From Carallia brachiata (lineage: Eukaryota; Streptophyta; Magnoliopsida; Malpighiales; Rhizophoraceae): DNA of 64,000 nucleotides. The stretch spans positions 205,931 through 269,930 of the forward strand of contig JADCRB010000154.1 of the NCBI GenBank assembly GCA_021464245.1. Reading direction: 5' to 3'. Below the pieces are notes generated by a model. It was not told where the DNA came from, ran no database searches, and saw nothing but the letters and a program-made list of their open reading frames with translations. Shown here piece after piece: positions 23,927-35,796 of the stretch; the first letter of the stretch is position 1, and each line of letters starts with the position of its first letter. Made by a program: the position numbers and the translations under genes.

Positions 23927-24817
23927 CAACGACGGATCTAATAAAAGACCAGGGGGCAACTGTCCCCCTGAATTTTTTTCAATTAGTATAAATTAATGAA
24001 AACATACAACAAATGGTGTTGTGTAGTCCAGTGGCAATAGTGCATTGCTCCCCCTCATTTGTCCGTAATTTGAATCTAGCCCCAAGCATTTTGATGCTGT
24101 TTTTTGTTTTTTCTTTTCCAGGGCTTAACCAATGTTTTTTTTTTTTTGGTTTGACTAAGGTTGCTTTTTGTTTTGCCTTTCTTTATAAGTTTGACTGAGA
24201 CTTCTCCTTTTTGTTTTTTCTTTTTTATCTTTTGAAGGTTCAACTGCTCTTAATTTTTTTTTATTAAGACTTTTAAATGAACATTTTTTTTCATCTTCCC
24301 GATTGCAATGTTAACAAAAAAAAATTAATGAAGAAAAAAATTTCATTAATGTATTTCTATTTATTTTCAAAATTATTTGAATAATTTTTTTTATTTTTAT
24401 ATTCAGTTTTAGAAATATTTTATCTTATAATAAAACTAATTGTTATAAATGGACATTAATAATATATCTGAAAATACATTTTACATCTACACATATATTT
24501 ATTTGTAAAATTGACTTTAATTTTATCGATTATAATAATTACAATAAAAAAATACATTTTTATGATAAATATTATAAATAATATATTATATAATTACACT
24601 AAAAATAAATGATTGAATAAATAATTGTTTATATAAAAATATATTTGATTATAAATAAATAAATTTAAAAAATTAAAACACACATATATAATTATAATAT
24701 TTATTATTTAAAATAATTATACAATTCTTTAATTTTTTATCATATATATAAATATTATTACTATAGTTACTCATATATAATTTGCTCCCCTAAAATTTTT
24801 TTCTGGATCCGTCCCTG
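23927..24817. mobile_element. hAT-like non-autonomous element, family 1 copy A
   Basis: Starts CAACGACGGATC and ends GGATCCGTCCCTG; the two ends are inverted copies with consensus CARSGACGGATC. A perfect 8-bp target duplication, TACATACC, lies at 23919-23926 and 24818-24825. The interior is very AT-rich and non-coding. The 8-bp duplication and CA...TG-type short inverted ends fit a hAT-derived MITE. A second copy of the family lies at 46323-46767. Confidence 0.85.
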
Positions 24818-24825
24818 TACATACC

Positions 24826-25650
24826 CTATCTATGTACGCAGGCCGATCATAATATGAAAATCTCGACAATTTCCCAGAAAATATAAATTATGTAACAAGA
24901 TAATCCAATAGCGTTAATTTTCGATTCTTCGCCCGTATCTATCATTTTTGGCTGACTCATTAATAATCTTCCTCTTTTTTTTTTTTTCTGGCCAACAACT
25001 TATATATATGGTTTTTATGGAAGGATACAGATCCAAATTTCAGTTCCTTCTAACTTCCCACGAAATATGATTTTTTAGATGTGTAAAAAAAAAAACCGAA
25101 TATTATTATAAAAAGAGCATAATGAACAGACAATCATCGTATGATTAGGGGGAGAAAAGACATAATAAACCAGACATTGGCATGCCATTTGCATCACAGA
25201 ATTGCTGCATGATGCACCTCAAGATTCCTGATTTAATCAATGGTGATTTCTTTTTCCTACTAATCATTTTTTCTTTCAAAAAAAAAAAAATGCCGGACAG
25301 GCTTATGAGGAATCTGAAGCTGTGACGGAGCACAAAGAATCAGTTTATGTTAGCAACAGAGTATGAGAAATGGAATATATATAGTCCGCTATCTAATTCT
25401 GTCTTTTGCTCTCTTCCAAATCCTATGCCTGTTGTGATATTAAATTATATGACAATCCAAGCCACAAGAACGAGCCACGTCTCCTATTTCTCTCTTCAAC
25501 CGTGTATCCAATGTACCACTTTTACTGATAATGAAGCATGCTTTTTTCTTTTTTTTCAGGTTCAGATAATGAAGTGTGCGTATCAATTATGTGCCTCAGT
25601 ATTGTTTTAAATCAATAAAAAACCAAAAAACCAGTTTAAGAGAGCACAAT
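24826..25650. other. intergenic, nothing recognised
   Basis: AT-rich with homopolymer runs (poly-T near 24975, poly-A near 25085 and 25278). No coding signal. Confidence 0.4.
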
Positions 25651-25654
25651 AAAA

Positions 25655-25859
25655 AGAGCACCAATGCATGTACTTAAACTTGATGTCTTGATTGGTATCT
25701 TTAATAAAATTAAAATTAATAATTTTTGTAGTGAAAAAATAACAGTTTTTAATTTACATTTTAAAAATTATCAGTCTTATTTCAAAATTATCCATTTTAG
25801 TTTTTATTCAGGACACCAATCAAAATTTCAAAATTCAGTACACCAATATTTTCTCCAAT
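25655..25859. repeat. palindromic MITE, family 2 copy 1
   Basis: About 200 bp with long imperfect inverted arms: 'ttgatgtcttgattggtatc' at the left, and its counterpart 'ggacaccaatcaaaatttca' near 25811. The centre is AATTAAAATT/TAATTTACATTTT. Three more copies lie near 31.99, 45.61 and 47.48 kb. The direct repeat AAAAAACCAGTT flanks the block (25625-25636 and 25860-25871), but it is not immediately adjacent on the left. Confidence 0.65.
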
Positions 25860-25871
25860 AAAAAACCAGTT

Positions 25872-26698
25872 GGATAATTAGATGTCAAAATAATGAAAGC
25901 AAAATAAAAGGTAATGGGCACAACTTTTTAACTTAGCGAATTTTCTAATCTTATTCCCTTGTTAAGGGAGTCAAATTAACTCATATAAGAAAATAATGGA
26001 GAGAACAAGGTGAAGGCATGGTTGCATATACCTTTTTTTTGGGGGAGGGGGGGCTCTTTAGAGGGAATTTAACTTTACATTTACCTCTATGCTCTTTTTC
26101 ATAAATTTACTAAACTGCCTACATCTTAAGCCTTCACAAATTGGTTTCTAATTCTATCCGATAAGCATAATCTAAATTATTGACCATTCATTTTTTAGCC
26201 ATAAAATGGTGATTTCAAAATCAAACTTCGCTAGAAAAAAATTAAAAGAACAATTCTATTTGATCACTTTGGTGTCTCTAATAGGAGCAGTAAGACGAGG
26301 CTAGCCAGTAAAATGATCAGCAATAGCTCCTAGAGAAAAGGTTTCATCGTAAAAACTAGAACTCATTGGGCAAGGAGAAGTACCATTGCCAGCAACTATT
26401 ACTAATAGAGGCAAAACCACAAAGTCATTGAACAAAATATTATTGCGAAACAGAGAAACAACAAGACCATCCTACCTTTCACGAAGGCAGGCCTGAGCTC
26501 AATTTGATCAAGTTTCTCATAACTAAAAGAAGCAGCATCTTCAACATCCATCCTCTCGGTCGAGGCATTAGGTTGCCACGCCAAATCAGGAAGCCAAGCA
26601 TACTCAGGCCATCGATCAGCTTACGAGGAGCTCGCCCACATGAGCTCATCGGATAGCTCGTGGTCTATACCTGAGCAGCTAGTCCCCTGAGCTCCCAC
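25872..26698. other. unassigned, repeat-like
   Basis: A G-rich run at 26040-26053. From about 26240 the sequence becomes less AT-rich and leads into the LTR-like block. Nothing codes for a recognisable protein. Confidence 0.35.
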
Positions 26699-27163
26699 TG
26701 ATAGAAACCTATCACATCCATCACGCATGGAGCTTTGGTCCTTTCAAACATCATATTACCGCTAATAGACGGGCAAGTATAAGACCCAGTAGGACTCTTC
26801 TCTCTAGAGACTCTCTTGGACACACTCTTCTTTGTGACTCTTCTCTCTCTCTGGATTCCAACCTCTCAAATTCCAACTTTCCAACTCCCTCAGACAATAG
26901 CTCCTCTCTCTCTAAGTCTCCACCACAAACACACACCCTCGTAAGCTTCAGTGCACACTAATGGGGCACCCACCTCCTGAGCCTCCTCACTACAAGCTAC
27001 CAATAAGGAATTCACCAGAACTCTTCGGTCTTTTTAAGACCTCATACTGACTTAAGCGTCAGAGTGCTCACGCCAGAGCATCCCCCAACCCAAGCCTCAC
27101 AATTTTGTAGGTTTATACGTGAGGCCCGAGGGCCACTAGGCTCACAATCAGGGACAACCATCA
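26699..27163 (+). repeat. LTR-like block, probable solo LTR of a gypsy-type element
   Basis: Begins TGATAGAAACC and ends AACCATCA. It has a TATA-like 'caagtataagaccc' near 26776 followed by a CT-rich stretch, and 'ctgacttaagcgtcagagtg' near 27047-27066, a text common in U5 of plant gypsy LTRs. No second copy, primer-binding site or polypurine tract was found, so the borders are tentative. Confidence 0.4.
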
Positions 27164-28103
27164 ATACTCAATCGAGTTATGGCCCTCACATGCCCATTTA
27201 GTACAAAAACCAAGTATGGCATAAGACCCAGATTTCGGTAAATGAGAAGCCAAAGGAAACAATGGCAACCAAGTCCTAGCAATCAAATAGACTTATTCAC
27301 TTATGGATGATCGAACGGTAGAGAGGGCTAAAAGCAAGGCCAACTCAGATCCATACATTATTAATTGAGGCATTAACTGCTTTGTTTCTCCTCCTAATGA
27401 CTACAAAAAGGCCTTTCTTGGAGAACTAGAAAACCAGGTCAAAAGTTGGACAATAGCCCCTCCCAAGAACATATCCCAATGTTGTCTCAACCTACAATTA
27501 GAGTACAACCAGAGAGAAGACTTTCACAAAAATGGAAGAATAATAAAAACCTAACCTTCTCGTTACCTCGTAACCCACATCCTAAACATCCATTTTATAC
27601 CCGACACCAGACCCTAAGAGGATAATCTACAGCATCTCAAGGGAAGAGAAAAGCAGACAGTCCAGACAAGTCAACCAAAAGTAAAAAGGCCAAGCATTGT
27701 ATCTCTAAGCAACATAATGAAAAAAAGGAAAGGCCCACATTCAATCTGCCTTCCCCTAATAAGACTTTCAACCCACATATCACCACAACCAAAAGTACCT
27801 TTTAGGCTTTTATGCCACATCTCTCTTGGTGCAAAACAAGGTCAACAAGTGAGGAGAGGATGGAAAAGAGACTAAGGCCTTAAGAAATAGGGTCCAACAC
27901 TCAGATAAAAGGGCTACCTCAAAAGAAAAGGGACCAACTTTGTGGGTATAGGAAAATAAGCCCATGTTGCCAGCATTTACCCTCCAAGAACAAGTTGAGG
28001 ACGTTGTGATGGTACCTGAAACTCTATCTCAGCTATAAGATAAAGTCTCCCAAGAAGGCATTGAAACGGCGGTGGTGGCTGGCCTACAACCATACGACTG
28101 CCA
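27164..28103. other. unassigned region before the LINE
   Basis: No recognisable domain. It may be the ruined ORF1 and linker of the LINE that follows, but no zinc knuckle or other ORF1 mark is visible. Confidence 0.35.
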
Positions 28104-29815
28104 ATGAAGACAGTGGTCCAAAACTGTCAAGAGTTAGGGCTATCCTTAACAGTTCGAGCTCTTCGCAAGGTCAATCAGAAACACTGTCCCTTGACGATTT
28201 TGTAATAGAGACAAAACAAAAGGCTGGAAAGTTATAGAAAATAAAAAGTAAGTTACATTTTAACAAAGCTAAATATGTTGAATTGGTAAAAAAAGTAAAA
28301 GGCGTAGCCCCCTAATGGGTAGAAGAAATTCAAGTCCAATTGATAGCAAAAACAAAACATTACATACATGTGAAGTGTGAGAACCCAGGCACTACTCACC
28401 CTTGGTTTTTGTCATATATTTATGCCACTCCAAATTTTAAAAAACAAAATAGAGAACTAGAGGACATCTTTAGATCTTTGGAACCTCCATCTGATTAGGC
28501 ATGGGCATGTATTAGTGATCTTAATGTCATTGTAGGGGATCATGAGAAATAGGGGTGTAAACCGATCAGCAATACATCGAAGGAGTTAATGCTCTCAATT
28601 ATAGATGATTACTCCTTATTGGACTTTGGTTTTAAAGGTTTCCAATTCACTTGGACCAACAAGCAAACTTAGCTAGATAATATACAGTAAAGATTAGACA
28701 GGGCTTGAGTTAACGTGGCATGGCAAGAATTGTTTCCCAAAGCTTTCGTCTCGCATGAATTACAGATGGTCAGGCCACTACCCCATATTGCTAAGCATGG
28801 TTCTCCCAAGGAAGAAGCATCAAATAAAATTTAAGTTTGAGTCAAAATGAGTGAACATGGATGGCTATGAAGCAACGGTACAAAGAAAATTAAAGTTTGG
28901 GTCAAAATGGGTGAGATATGGATGGTTGTGAAGCAACGGTGCAACTTAATCAGACATCCATTGTCTTAATCCCCAAAAGCAAATGCTCAAACCACATAAG
29001 CAATTATCGCCACATAAATCTATGCAACTTTGTGTATAAGATCATATCAAAAGTGATAGTAAATAGACTCAAACCATGGCTTTGGGCTGTGATTCCCCCT
29101 TGCAAATAGCCTTTGTGCCAAAAAGGGCAATTCAAGACAACATAGTGACAGCACAATAGGTCTTCCATTTCTTGGAGGGAAAAAGATCTGGTCCAAAAGA
29201 GTAGCTATGAAGATTGATATGCAAAAAGCATATGATCGGGTATAGTGGAACTTTCTCGAATAGGTTCCACTTAGAATGGGATTCTCTGTGAATTTGATAA
29301 AAAAAAAGTGATGCAATGTGTGACCATCATTTCCTACCAAATTATCATTGATGGTATGCCCATCCCCATGTTCAAACCATCTAGAGGTCTCTGCCAAGGA
29401 TACCCTCTTTCACTATACCTTTTCCTCATAGTATCAGATGTTCTGTAAAAGATGCTTTGCAGTACAATGGAAGAGGGTAGGATTAAGGGATTGAAGATGA
29501 AGCCTCATTGCCTAAGGTTGTCGCATATTTTTATTGTTGACAACAATTTGCTCTTTTGGGAAAGCATTTAAAGAAAAAACTATAAGATTGATAGGGATCA
29601 TTAAAGAATATTGTAAAGCTCCAAGCCAAGCAGTAAACCGTCACAAATTTGAGATTGAATTCAATAGGAATGCACCAAGGCTATTAAGAGAGGAAGTCTT
29701 TAGAGTAACTGGGATGGGGTCATTGAACAAGAAAGAAAGATACTTTGAGTTGCCAATGAAAACAGAACAAAAATATCCTAAGCGAGAATTTTCTACGAAT
29801 TTATTGGCCCAAACA
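28104..29815 (+). pseudogene. L1-type LINE ORF2 (endonuclease and reverse transcriptase), decayed
   Basis: From the ATG at 28104 the frame gives an APE-type endonuclease start (NCQELGLSLTVRALRKVNQK, METKQKA-like IETKQKAGKL). It continues through HPWFLSYIYATPNFKKQNRE, SDLNVIVGDHE and WTNKQT, then the RT with TSIVLIPKSKCSNHISNYRH, YKIISKVIVNRLKPWL, QKAYD-like text, FKPSRGLCQGYPLSLYLFLI and SDVL. The catalytic box that should read FADD reads IVDN at about 29533-29544. After it the frame shifts, and homology continues (IIKEYCKAPSQAVN, then YFELPMK) to about 29800. Internal stops are frequent. There is no RNase H domain or poly-A tail, so the copy is truncated at the 3' side. Confidence 0.87.
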
Positions 29816-31082
29816 ATATGACTTTTTTTCTTATTTGTTTTTTTCCAAAAGTAAGTGAGAGTGATATTTTACAAATTATCACCACATAACGTAGATTGAA
29901 TTATCTATACTAAACTTGTAAAGAAGTCAACTCCACGAGCATTATAAAAGTCATCGAATTGTTTGCAACTTTACTAAACTAGCATACATTTAGGCTAATG
30001 ACTTGACAAGAACTCGTTTTTCCTCTCAACCATGGATAACAATTTGACTTCTCATTCTAGTAAAAATTACTCTCGATGTAACCTGAAGAAACAAATGTCT
30101 TTTTTTTCATGTTTTATCTTTTAATTTACTCTCTCATCTTTCTTTACCTCTTTTTTAAAATTTGTAAAGTTGAAGTTAGGACTTCACCTAATCTACCACT
30201 ATTTAGGGAAATGCGAGAACCTAAAATGGGAAGAATATGAACAAGGTCTAAATAAGCAATATATAAGTGAACTTTATACGACATTTCAATTCAAAATTTT
30301 AAAGCATTGGATTTATGGCGCCCAATAGTCTAATAGCAAACAAAGACTTGGTAAGCCTTAATATAAAGTTCATGTCCACAAAATACTCTAAGAACCAAAC
30401 TGGGTTGCACAAGAACAGTATCTATAGGAACTTTATGAGCTGTGATCGCCAAATACTCCAAGAATCAAACTGTGCTACACGGAAACAGCATCTATAGGAA
30501 CTTTGTGTGGCATTCAATCTCATCCCTTGCTGAACTACAGGCTCTAATACCACTTACAGGGAAAATTGAGAGTCCAAAACGAGAAAATTTTGAACATGGT
30601 TCAAGTAAACAATATGCAAGTGAGTTTGATACTACATCTCAACTCAAAACTTTAAGGTATTAAGTTTATGAGTCATTCTCACTTATAAATTGTATACTCT
30701 TCTTTCTCCTTTTCAATGTAAAATATTTAATATAACAATTCACACATGACGTCTTAATACACTAAAATTTGTGGCAAGTAGCACTCCCGACGCTCTCTCA
30801 ATAATAACCACGATTCACGGAAGTAATTGCTAGCTGTCGGCTTTATGACCGCGACTGAAGCCTTCACAATTCATTGTTGGCCGAAAGGGCCATTGACAAG
30901 TCAAGTGGAAAGCGGCTGGCCAAGATAATAATTGGAAAAAAAAAAAAAAACGCTATAAATAGACACTCATTCCAAAGAGACCTCAAATTTGAGCGGGAGA
31001 AACGGCAACTGAAAATGAAAGGTATGGCTTCCAATGGTCATAACATAACAGACCTCGACCCACCACCACCATTTCTGAACCC
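29816..31082. other. intergenic with an imperfect duplication
   Basis: Contains two related blocks of about 110 bases at 30211-30317 and 30558-30672, and between them a 56-base unit repeated at a spacing of 70 (30381-30436 and 30451-30506, both ending 'tctataggaactttatg' or a close variant). 30770-31082 is the likely promoter of the next gene and includes a CTATAAATAG box near 30951. Confidence 0.45.
30381..30506. repeat. imperfect tandem duplication, 70-bp period
   Basis: 'aaatactctaagaaccaaac' at 30381 matches 'aaatactccaagaatcaaac' at 30451, and both units continue to 'tctataggaactttatg' or a one-base variant. Larger matching arms lie outside (30211-30317 and 30558-30672), so the whole looks like an old, larger duplication. 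Confidence 0.7.
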
Positions 31083-31090
31083 TATAAATA
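31083..31090 (+). promoter_or_regulatory. TATA box of the secreted repeat-protein gene
   Basis: TATAAATA 113 bases before the ATG at 31203. A second box, CTATAAATAG, lies about 250 bases upstream near 30951. Confidence 0.5.
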
Positions 31091-31202
31091 AATCGGAGTA
31101 TCCCCCAGTTTTTAATAATCAATCATAAGCTCGTTTTATTAAACATTCAATTGATCCACTACTAGTCAAAAGGCAAACAAAAAAAAAAGCTAACTTATAA
31201 GG

Positions 31203-31496
31203 ATGACAAAGATAGCATGCGTGCTCGTACTCTCACTGGCATTATTTCTATCATTGGGGTCATCAGTGTTGGGCCATGATCAGCAGCAGCAGAACCAGAA
31301 AGGAGGAGAAGGAGTATTTGATAGCATGGGCAGGGCTGTCTCGGACGCGTCCAACGCTGCAGAATACACAGCGTCGAACGTGGCAACCGCTGCTGGGCAC
31401 ACAGCTTCTAACGTCGCAGAAGCTGCAGGACACACAGCGGATGCCGCTACGGACACCGCCGGGTCTTGGGCCGACTGGATCGCAAATAAATTCTGA
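31203..31496 (+). CDS. small secreted Ala-rich protein with LEA-like 11-residue repeats
   Basis: 97 residues. Residues 1-24 form a clear signal peptide (basic MTK, a hydrophobic core of Leu/Ala/Val, cleavage expected after SSVLG). The mature part opens with a Gln-rich stretch, then three 11-residue repeats at 52-62, 63-73 and 74-84: AAEYTASNVAT, AAGHTASNVAE and AAGHTADAATD. It ends TAGSWADWIANKF. Eleven-residue Ala/Thr repeats are the mark of group 3 LEA proteins, which fold into amphipathic helices on drying, but those usually have more Lys/Glu and no signal peptide. The precise family was not recognised. A TATA box is well placed and GC content is high relative to the flanks, both supporting a real gene. 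Export to the cell wall or apoplast is inferred from the signal peptide. Confidence 0.72.
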   Translation: MTKIACVLVLSLALFLSLGSSVLGHDQQQQNQKGGEGVFDSMGRAVSDASNAAEYTASNVATAAGHTASNVAEAAGHTADAATDTAGSWADWIANKF

Positions 31497-31984
31497 GGAT
31501 CAGTTTTTTGGTGTCCGGATGCCCTATCTATTACACATTTTCATCGAACGCACATTTAATTTCATCTTGCACTATATAGGGCTTATTATTATATACATAT
31601 TATCGTAGATTTTTGTTATGTTAATAAATTGAGTTCGCCCATCTGAGTGCCGACCGGGCTGTGGGAAGTGGCCTAATTGGTGCTGCTCCGGGACCCGTAA
31701 GACATGATTGTGGCAGCAAACCAATTTTTTTAGATTTATTTCACTTTGTACATGTCACCATTGGCGTTGGGCAGGAGATGATCCAATACTCAATATTGGT
31801 TCCTCTCTTTGTCGTTTGTGTCATATTGCAATAATTTTCATAAAGAAATTGATGGGTTTATACCCAAATCCAACATTTTTTTCCAAGTTGTAATTTTGCT
31901 TCAGTAAAATATGAGTTTCGTTTATTCGTGTCCAGTTCTCAATTTGGACGGCTGATCAGCTGATCAAAGCACAATTATATATCG
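31497..31984. other. 3' flank of the secreted repeat-protein gene
   Basis: Probably 3' UTR and intergenic DNA. No further coding signal seen. Confidence 0.4.
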
Positions 31985-32165
31985 CGAATTTTGATGTTCT
32001 AATTGATATTCTGATTGAAATTAAAATTGATAACTTTGAAATAAGACTGATAGTTTTTTAAATATAAAAATAACAGTTGTTAAGTTCTTTTTAAAAATTA
32101 TCAGTTTTAATTTCAATCGAGATATTAATCAAAATATTAAAATTCAACACACCAACATTTTCTCT
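31985..32165. repeat. palindromic MITE, family 2 copy 2
   Basis: Left arm 'gaattttgatgttctaattg' at 31986; right arm 'caaaatattaaaattcaaca' near 32130-32150, its inverted counterpart. The core 'ttgaaattaaaattgataac' and 'aaaattatcagttttaattt' are shared with the other copies. Confidence 0.7.
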
Positions 32166-33284
32166 TTATGAAAAAGGTTTGTTTATGGAGTCTCTATTTC
32201 TAGATAGCTATAGGGACCAAACGAATATCTCAACGCACCAAAATGGACTCTTTTTTGGTTTTTTTGAGATACAAAATAAACCGTTACGGGGAAGAACTGC
32301 TGCCCACATCTTCGCTGGATTGTTTTAAACACTGTTATTTATGGAAATCAACATGTCGGTTCAATCATGGACTCATTACCTCAAAAGAAATTAATAGCAG
32401 AAAAAATCAATCGTGGAGCTTTCAGCATTCATCAAAATTGGCGGTGGTTCTCGAGAACACACTTTATCATGGGCTTGAAAGTGCCTGCCTGCAGCCATTG
32501 GCTGGACATACTATTTCCGATTCACTAAAAAAAATTGGCCCGAGAGTGGGAAGTGCAACTTAAACATGTGAACTGGGAAGTAAATAGAGGAGTCCATTGG
32601 TTGGTCTCCTTTGCTTTTACTCAAACTTTAGGATTTACTTTCTTTTCTCAGCCACCACAGGGTCTGGATCGGATCTTGATGGATAATATTATGATTAATA
32701 TACAAAAAATCAGTAATTTTATTTAAAGTAATAAATTTAACATTAATTTTAAAAAATAACAGTTTATCTTTTTTTGAATTTTTTATAACAAATGTAACAT
32801 GCTATAAAATTTCTTGAATAAAATTTGTCTATTTCGATAATGTAGCACTAATGTATATAATTGTTATGTCATTAAAATAGATATATTCCTATAAATCTGT
32901 TATCTAAATTAACAAATTTTGTTCATACGAAATCATTGTGTGCTGGATTTGTTATACAAAAATTCAAAAAAAGTGAATTATTATTTTTTTAAAGTTTATA
33001 TTATATTTATTATTTTAAATAAAATTAGTGATATTTTTGTACATTAACTGATAATATTATGGGAGTCTCCTTTTTTCAACTTGTAATTCCCTAGTTTGGT
33101 GTTAACCCTCCTTTTGATAAAAATTAATAAGATAAAAATAATAATAATAAGAAAAAAAAGTTAAAATTTACCTTTACTTTTAAGACGACTTGTCAATCGA
33201 AATGTATATGTTCTTTTTTCGTTTTTTTAATCAACATTAACTGTTCCCTTAAAAAAAAAGAGTTCCATTACATTTTTGAACAAA
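32166..33284. other. intergenic, nothing recognised
   Basis: AT-rich. Short ORFs here (32243-32726) have no recognisable domain and are probably chance. Confidence 0.4.
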
Positions 33285-33482
33285 AAATTGTCAGAAATAC
33301 TGTCTGAATGCAACTATCTGTATTTAGTTTGCAATCATCTGGATTTCAAGTGCAACTAAAACAAAGAAGAAAAAATCACTGTCGTTTCTTTGCACATGAA
33401 ATATAGTTGGTTGTACATCAAATACAAATAGTTGCATTCAAATAAGATTTCAGACTTTTTTTTTTTTCAGGTAATGTAACTT
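33285..33482. repeat. hairpin MITE with arms of about 60 bp
   Basis: The left arm 'gtctgaatgcaactatctgt' (about 33302) pairs with 'acaaatagttgcattcaaat' (about 33423-33442). Pairing extends inward over 'tatttagtttgcaatcatct' and its imperfect partner. No transposase. The target duplication was not resolved. Confidence 0.6.
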
Positions 33483-33530
33483 TTTTTAAAAAAAAATTAT
33501 CTGCATTAATGTATATAGGGAAATCATTAG

Positions 33531-33751
33531 TGGCCAGAGGATTTGGTGGCCAGAATATGGCCAGAGGATTTGGTGGCCAGAATATGGTCATAATGCAACC
33601 AGCAGCAGTTTTTATGCGACTAGAAAGTTAAAATATGTAACAAAAAAATAAGACTATTTTTTTTGTTGCACTTTTTTTGATTGTTGTTGCACAAAAAGTA
33701 TCGCTGGTTGCATTATGGTCACATTCTGATCACCAAATCCTCTGGCCATGT
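33531..33751. repeat. hairpin MITE with a duplicated 27-bp terminal unit
   Basis: The left end TGGCCAGAGGATTTGGTGG and the right end CACCAAATCCTCTGGCCA are inverted copies, and pairing continues through 'catattctgg'-type text to 'cataatgcaacc' (33589-33600) and 'ggttgcattatg' (33706-33717). At the left end the 27-bp unit 33531-33557 is repeated exactly at 33558-33584; the right end has only one unit. Confidence 0.75.
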
Positions 33752-35220
33752 AATGGAACTCGTATGTATATTGCACTATTATCTTTCAACTTGTCCACGT
33801 GGACTCCGCGCCACGAGCACCCCTCATGTTTCGTCACAGAAAAATGATGGGTGCTTGCATTTTTAGATAAAATCGACTTACATGGTGAATTCGATACTAA
33901 ATAATTATAAATGTCACACCATTAATTACGTTACTTTAACATTTTGTGAAATATTTTAATTTCTAAAACTAACATTTAAAATTAAACGAGTAAGATATCG
34001 AGTTAATAATTTTTTAGTTTAATAAAATATATATTCCATTTTTGTTTAACATCTAACACAACTTTATGAATTCTAATTAAGTGGCTTGTTATAACTATGG
34101 TAAAATTACATTTATTTATTAGTTATTTTATGATAAATGATCATTTGGACGTACAATATAAAATATATTTTGAGATATCACAAATAAAATAGTTTTTTAT
34201 TGAATTAAATTTTATACTTGATGCTTTAAATATTTTAATTTTAGAGCAAGTATTTTTAATTATGTAATTTTTGGTAGAAACTATTAAAATTAAAAATAAC
34301 TTTTTGGAAAACAAAAAAAATCCAATTTGGTTCAACATGATGACCAGTTGAACCATGGAATACCGAATTAACTCCAGCCAAAGGTCTGTCCAATTTCTTT
34401 AAGAATCTAACTCAGATTAGCATTCCGTCCATTTGCGGATCAGACGGACTAAGACTGTTTTAATAATGCTACGTTATATATCTATCATCGGAAGGAAAAT
34501 GATTTTTGGACGCGGAAAGGTAGGATGGAGAGTTAACATAATTAATTATTGTGTATATTATTTATATATTTGTTACACATTAAATTTAACTGTTAGTTTT
34601 ATAAATTTTTGTAATTTTTTTGACCATATCAACTGATGATGTGCAGTGGTATTAAAGTTGATGTGCAATATGGGTATAAAATATGTGCAAAAAAAATTAC
34701 TTACTTCTTTCTCCGTCTACGTATTAGAACTCTTATCGAAAAAGGTAGAGCAACCAAGATGCTCTACTGAGTGTACGTACACTGAGTCATTATTTTAATG
34801 ATTTTGGGTTGGGTTATAAAAAATTATTTTTAACGAATTTCATTTGGTACATATATTTTATATTATAAAATAATACCCATCTATATCTACGTTTTAATTT
34901 TATAAAAAAAAGAAAAATTAGAAATAACAAAAATAAGTGAATATCGTTTAGTACTTACATTTTATATTCTAAGTAACACCCATTTATATTTAGATTTTAA
35001 TTTTTTTACAAATAATCATTATAATATGCTTTGGAGTGCTACTCGGTGCACCCAGCAGCATTCATCAAATATATATAGATATGAGTTTTTTCTTTTTTTT
35101 TTCTCTTGTTGTTGGTTAATCAGTTCTGACTAGTATTCTAACTCCACTCTTTGACATTTAACTACAGAGAAACTGGAGTGCTAATTAAGCTAAATATTAA
35201 CGTTACTGTCAGGATGATAA
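33752..35220. other. AT-rich intergenic DNA, nothing recognised
   Basis: No coding signal on either strand. Long A/T-only stretches. Confidence 0.45.
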
Positions 35221-35359
35221 AACGAAAATGACAACTAGATATGATTGTTTGTAGACACTATAAAAATGCTAGCCCATGTCTCCATCCGCAATTCCAAAAA
35301 CGAAAATGACAATCAGATATGACTTTCTGTAGTGACTGTAAAATGCCATCCCATGTCTC
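35221..35359. repeat. tandem duplication, 78-bp period, interrupted by the LTR element
   Basis: 'aacgaaaatgacaactagat' at 35221 matches 'aacgaaaatgacaatcagat' at 35299. Unit 1 reads 'catgtctccatccgcaatt'. Unit 2 is cut after 'catgtctc' by the LTR at 35360, and its continuation 'gtctccatccgcaat' appears at 38400 on the far side of the element. Confidence 0.85.
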
Positions 35360-35796
35360 TGTTGGGGAATTTTCAAAATATAAAAGTCGTGTCCCCTAAT
35401 TAATTTTGTGGTTATGGATATGCGTCTATTTATGAAAAGACACGTTAAAAGAGTCGTGTCTATTAGGTCTAAAAGACGCATCTTTTGACCAAATAACTAC
35501 CAATTTAATCTCCCTATAAATATGTGATGTGGTCAGTCACATAGATATAAAAAAGACAGGAAAATCAACACATTTTATAATAGTAATTCTGTAACACTAC
35601 AAAAATTATTCTCGAGAGCTTGATTTCAGTAGTGCAAACTGCAATCAAGTGTTGCTTCATTTTATCCTGTGAGAGAATTCGCTATAACCTACTTACACCG
35701 ATATGAGAGCGAATTTTACCTTAAGGAAAGTGATATTGTTACACGATTTAAAACAATTCTTTCATTTTCAATTTTACCATCTTTTCTATTCCAACA
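35360..35796 (+). repeat. 5' LTR of the non-autonomous element
   Basis: TGTTGGGGAATTTTC to ATTCCAACA. Contains a short hairpin, AGACACG / CGTGTCT (near 35439-35462), a 'ccctataaatatg' TATA-like box near 35512, and several AAAAGACRYR motifs echoed in the interior array. Confidence 0.93.

Noticed and set aside
31276..31608. Second plus-strand frame overlapping the secreted protein
   Set aside because: A +1-frame shadow; the main frame has a signal peptide and regular repeats.
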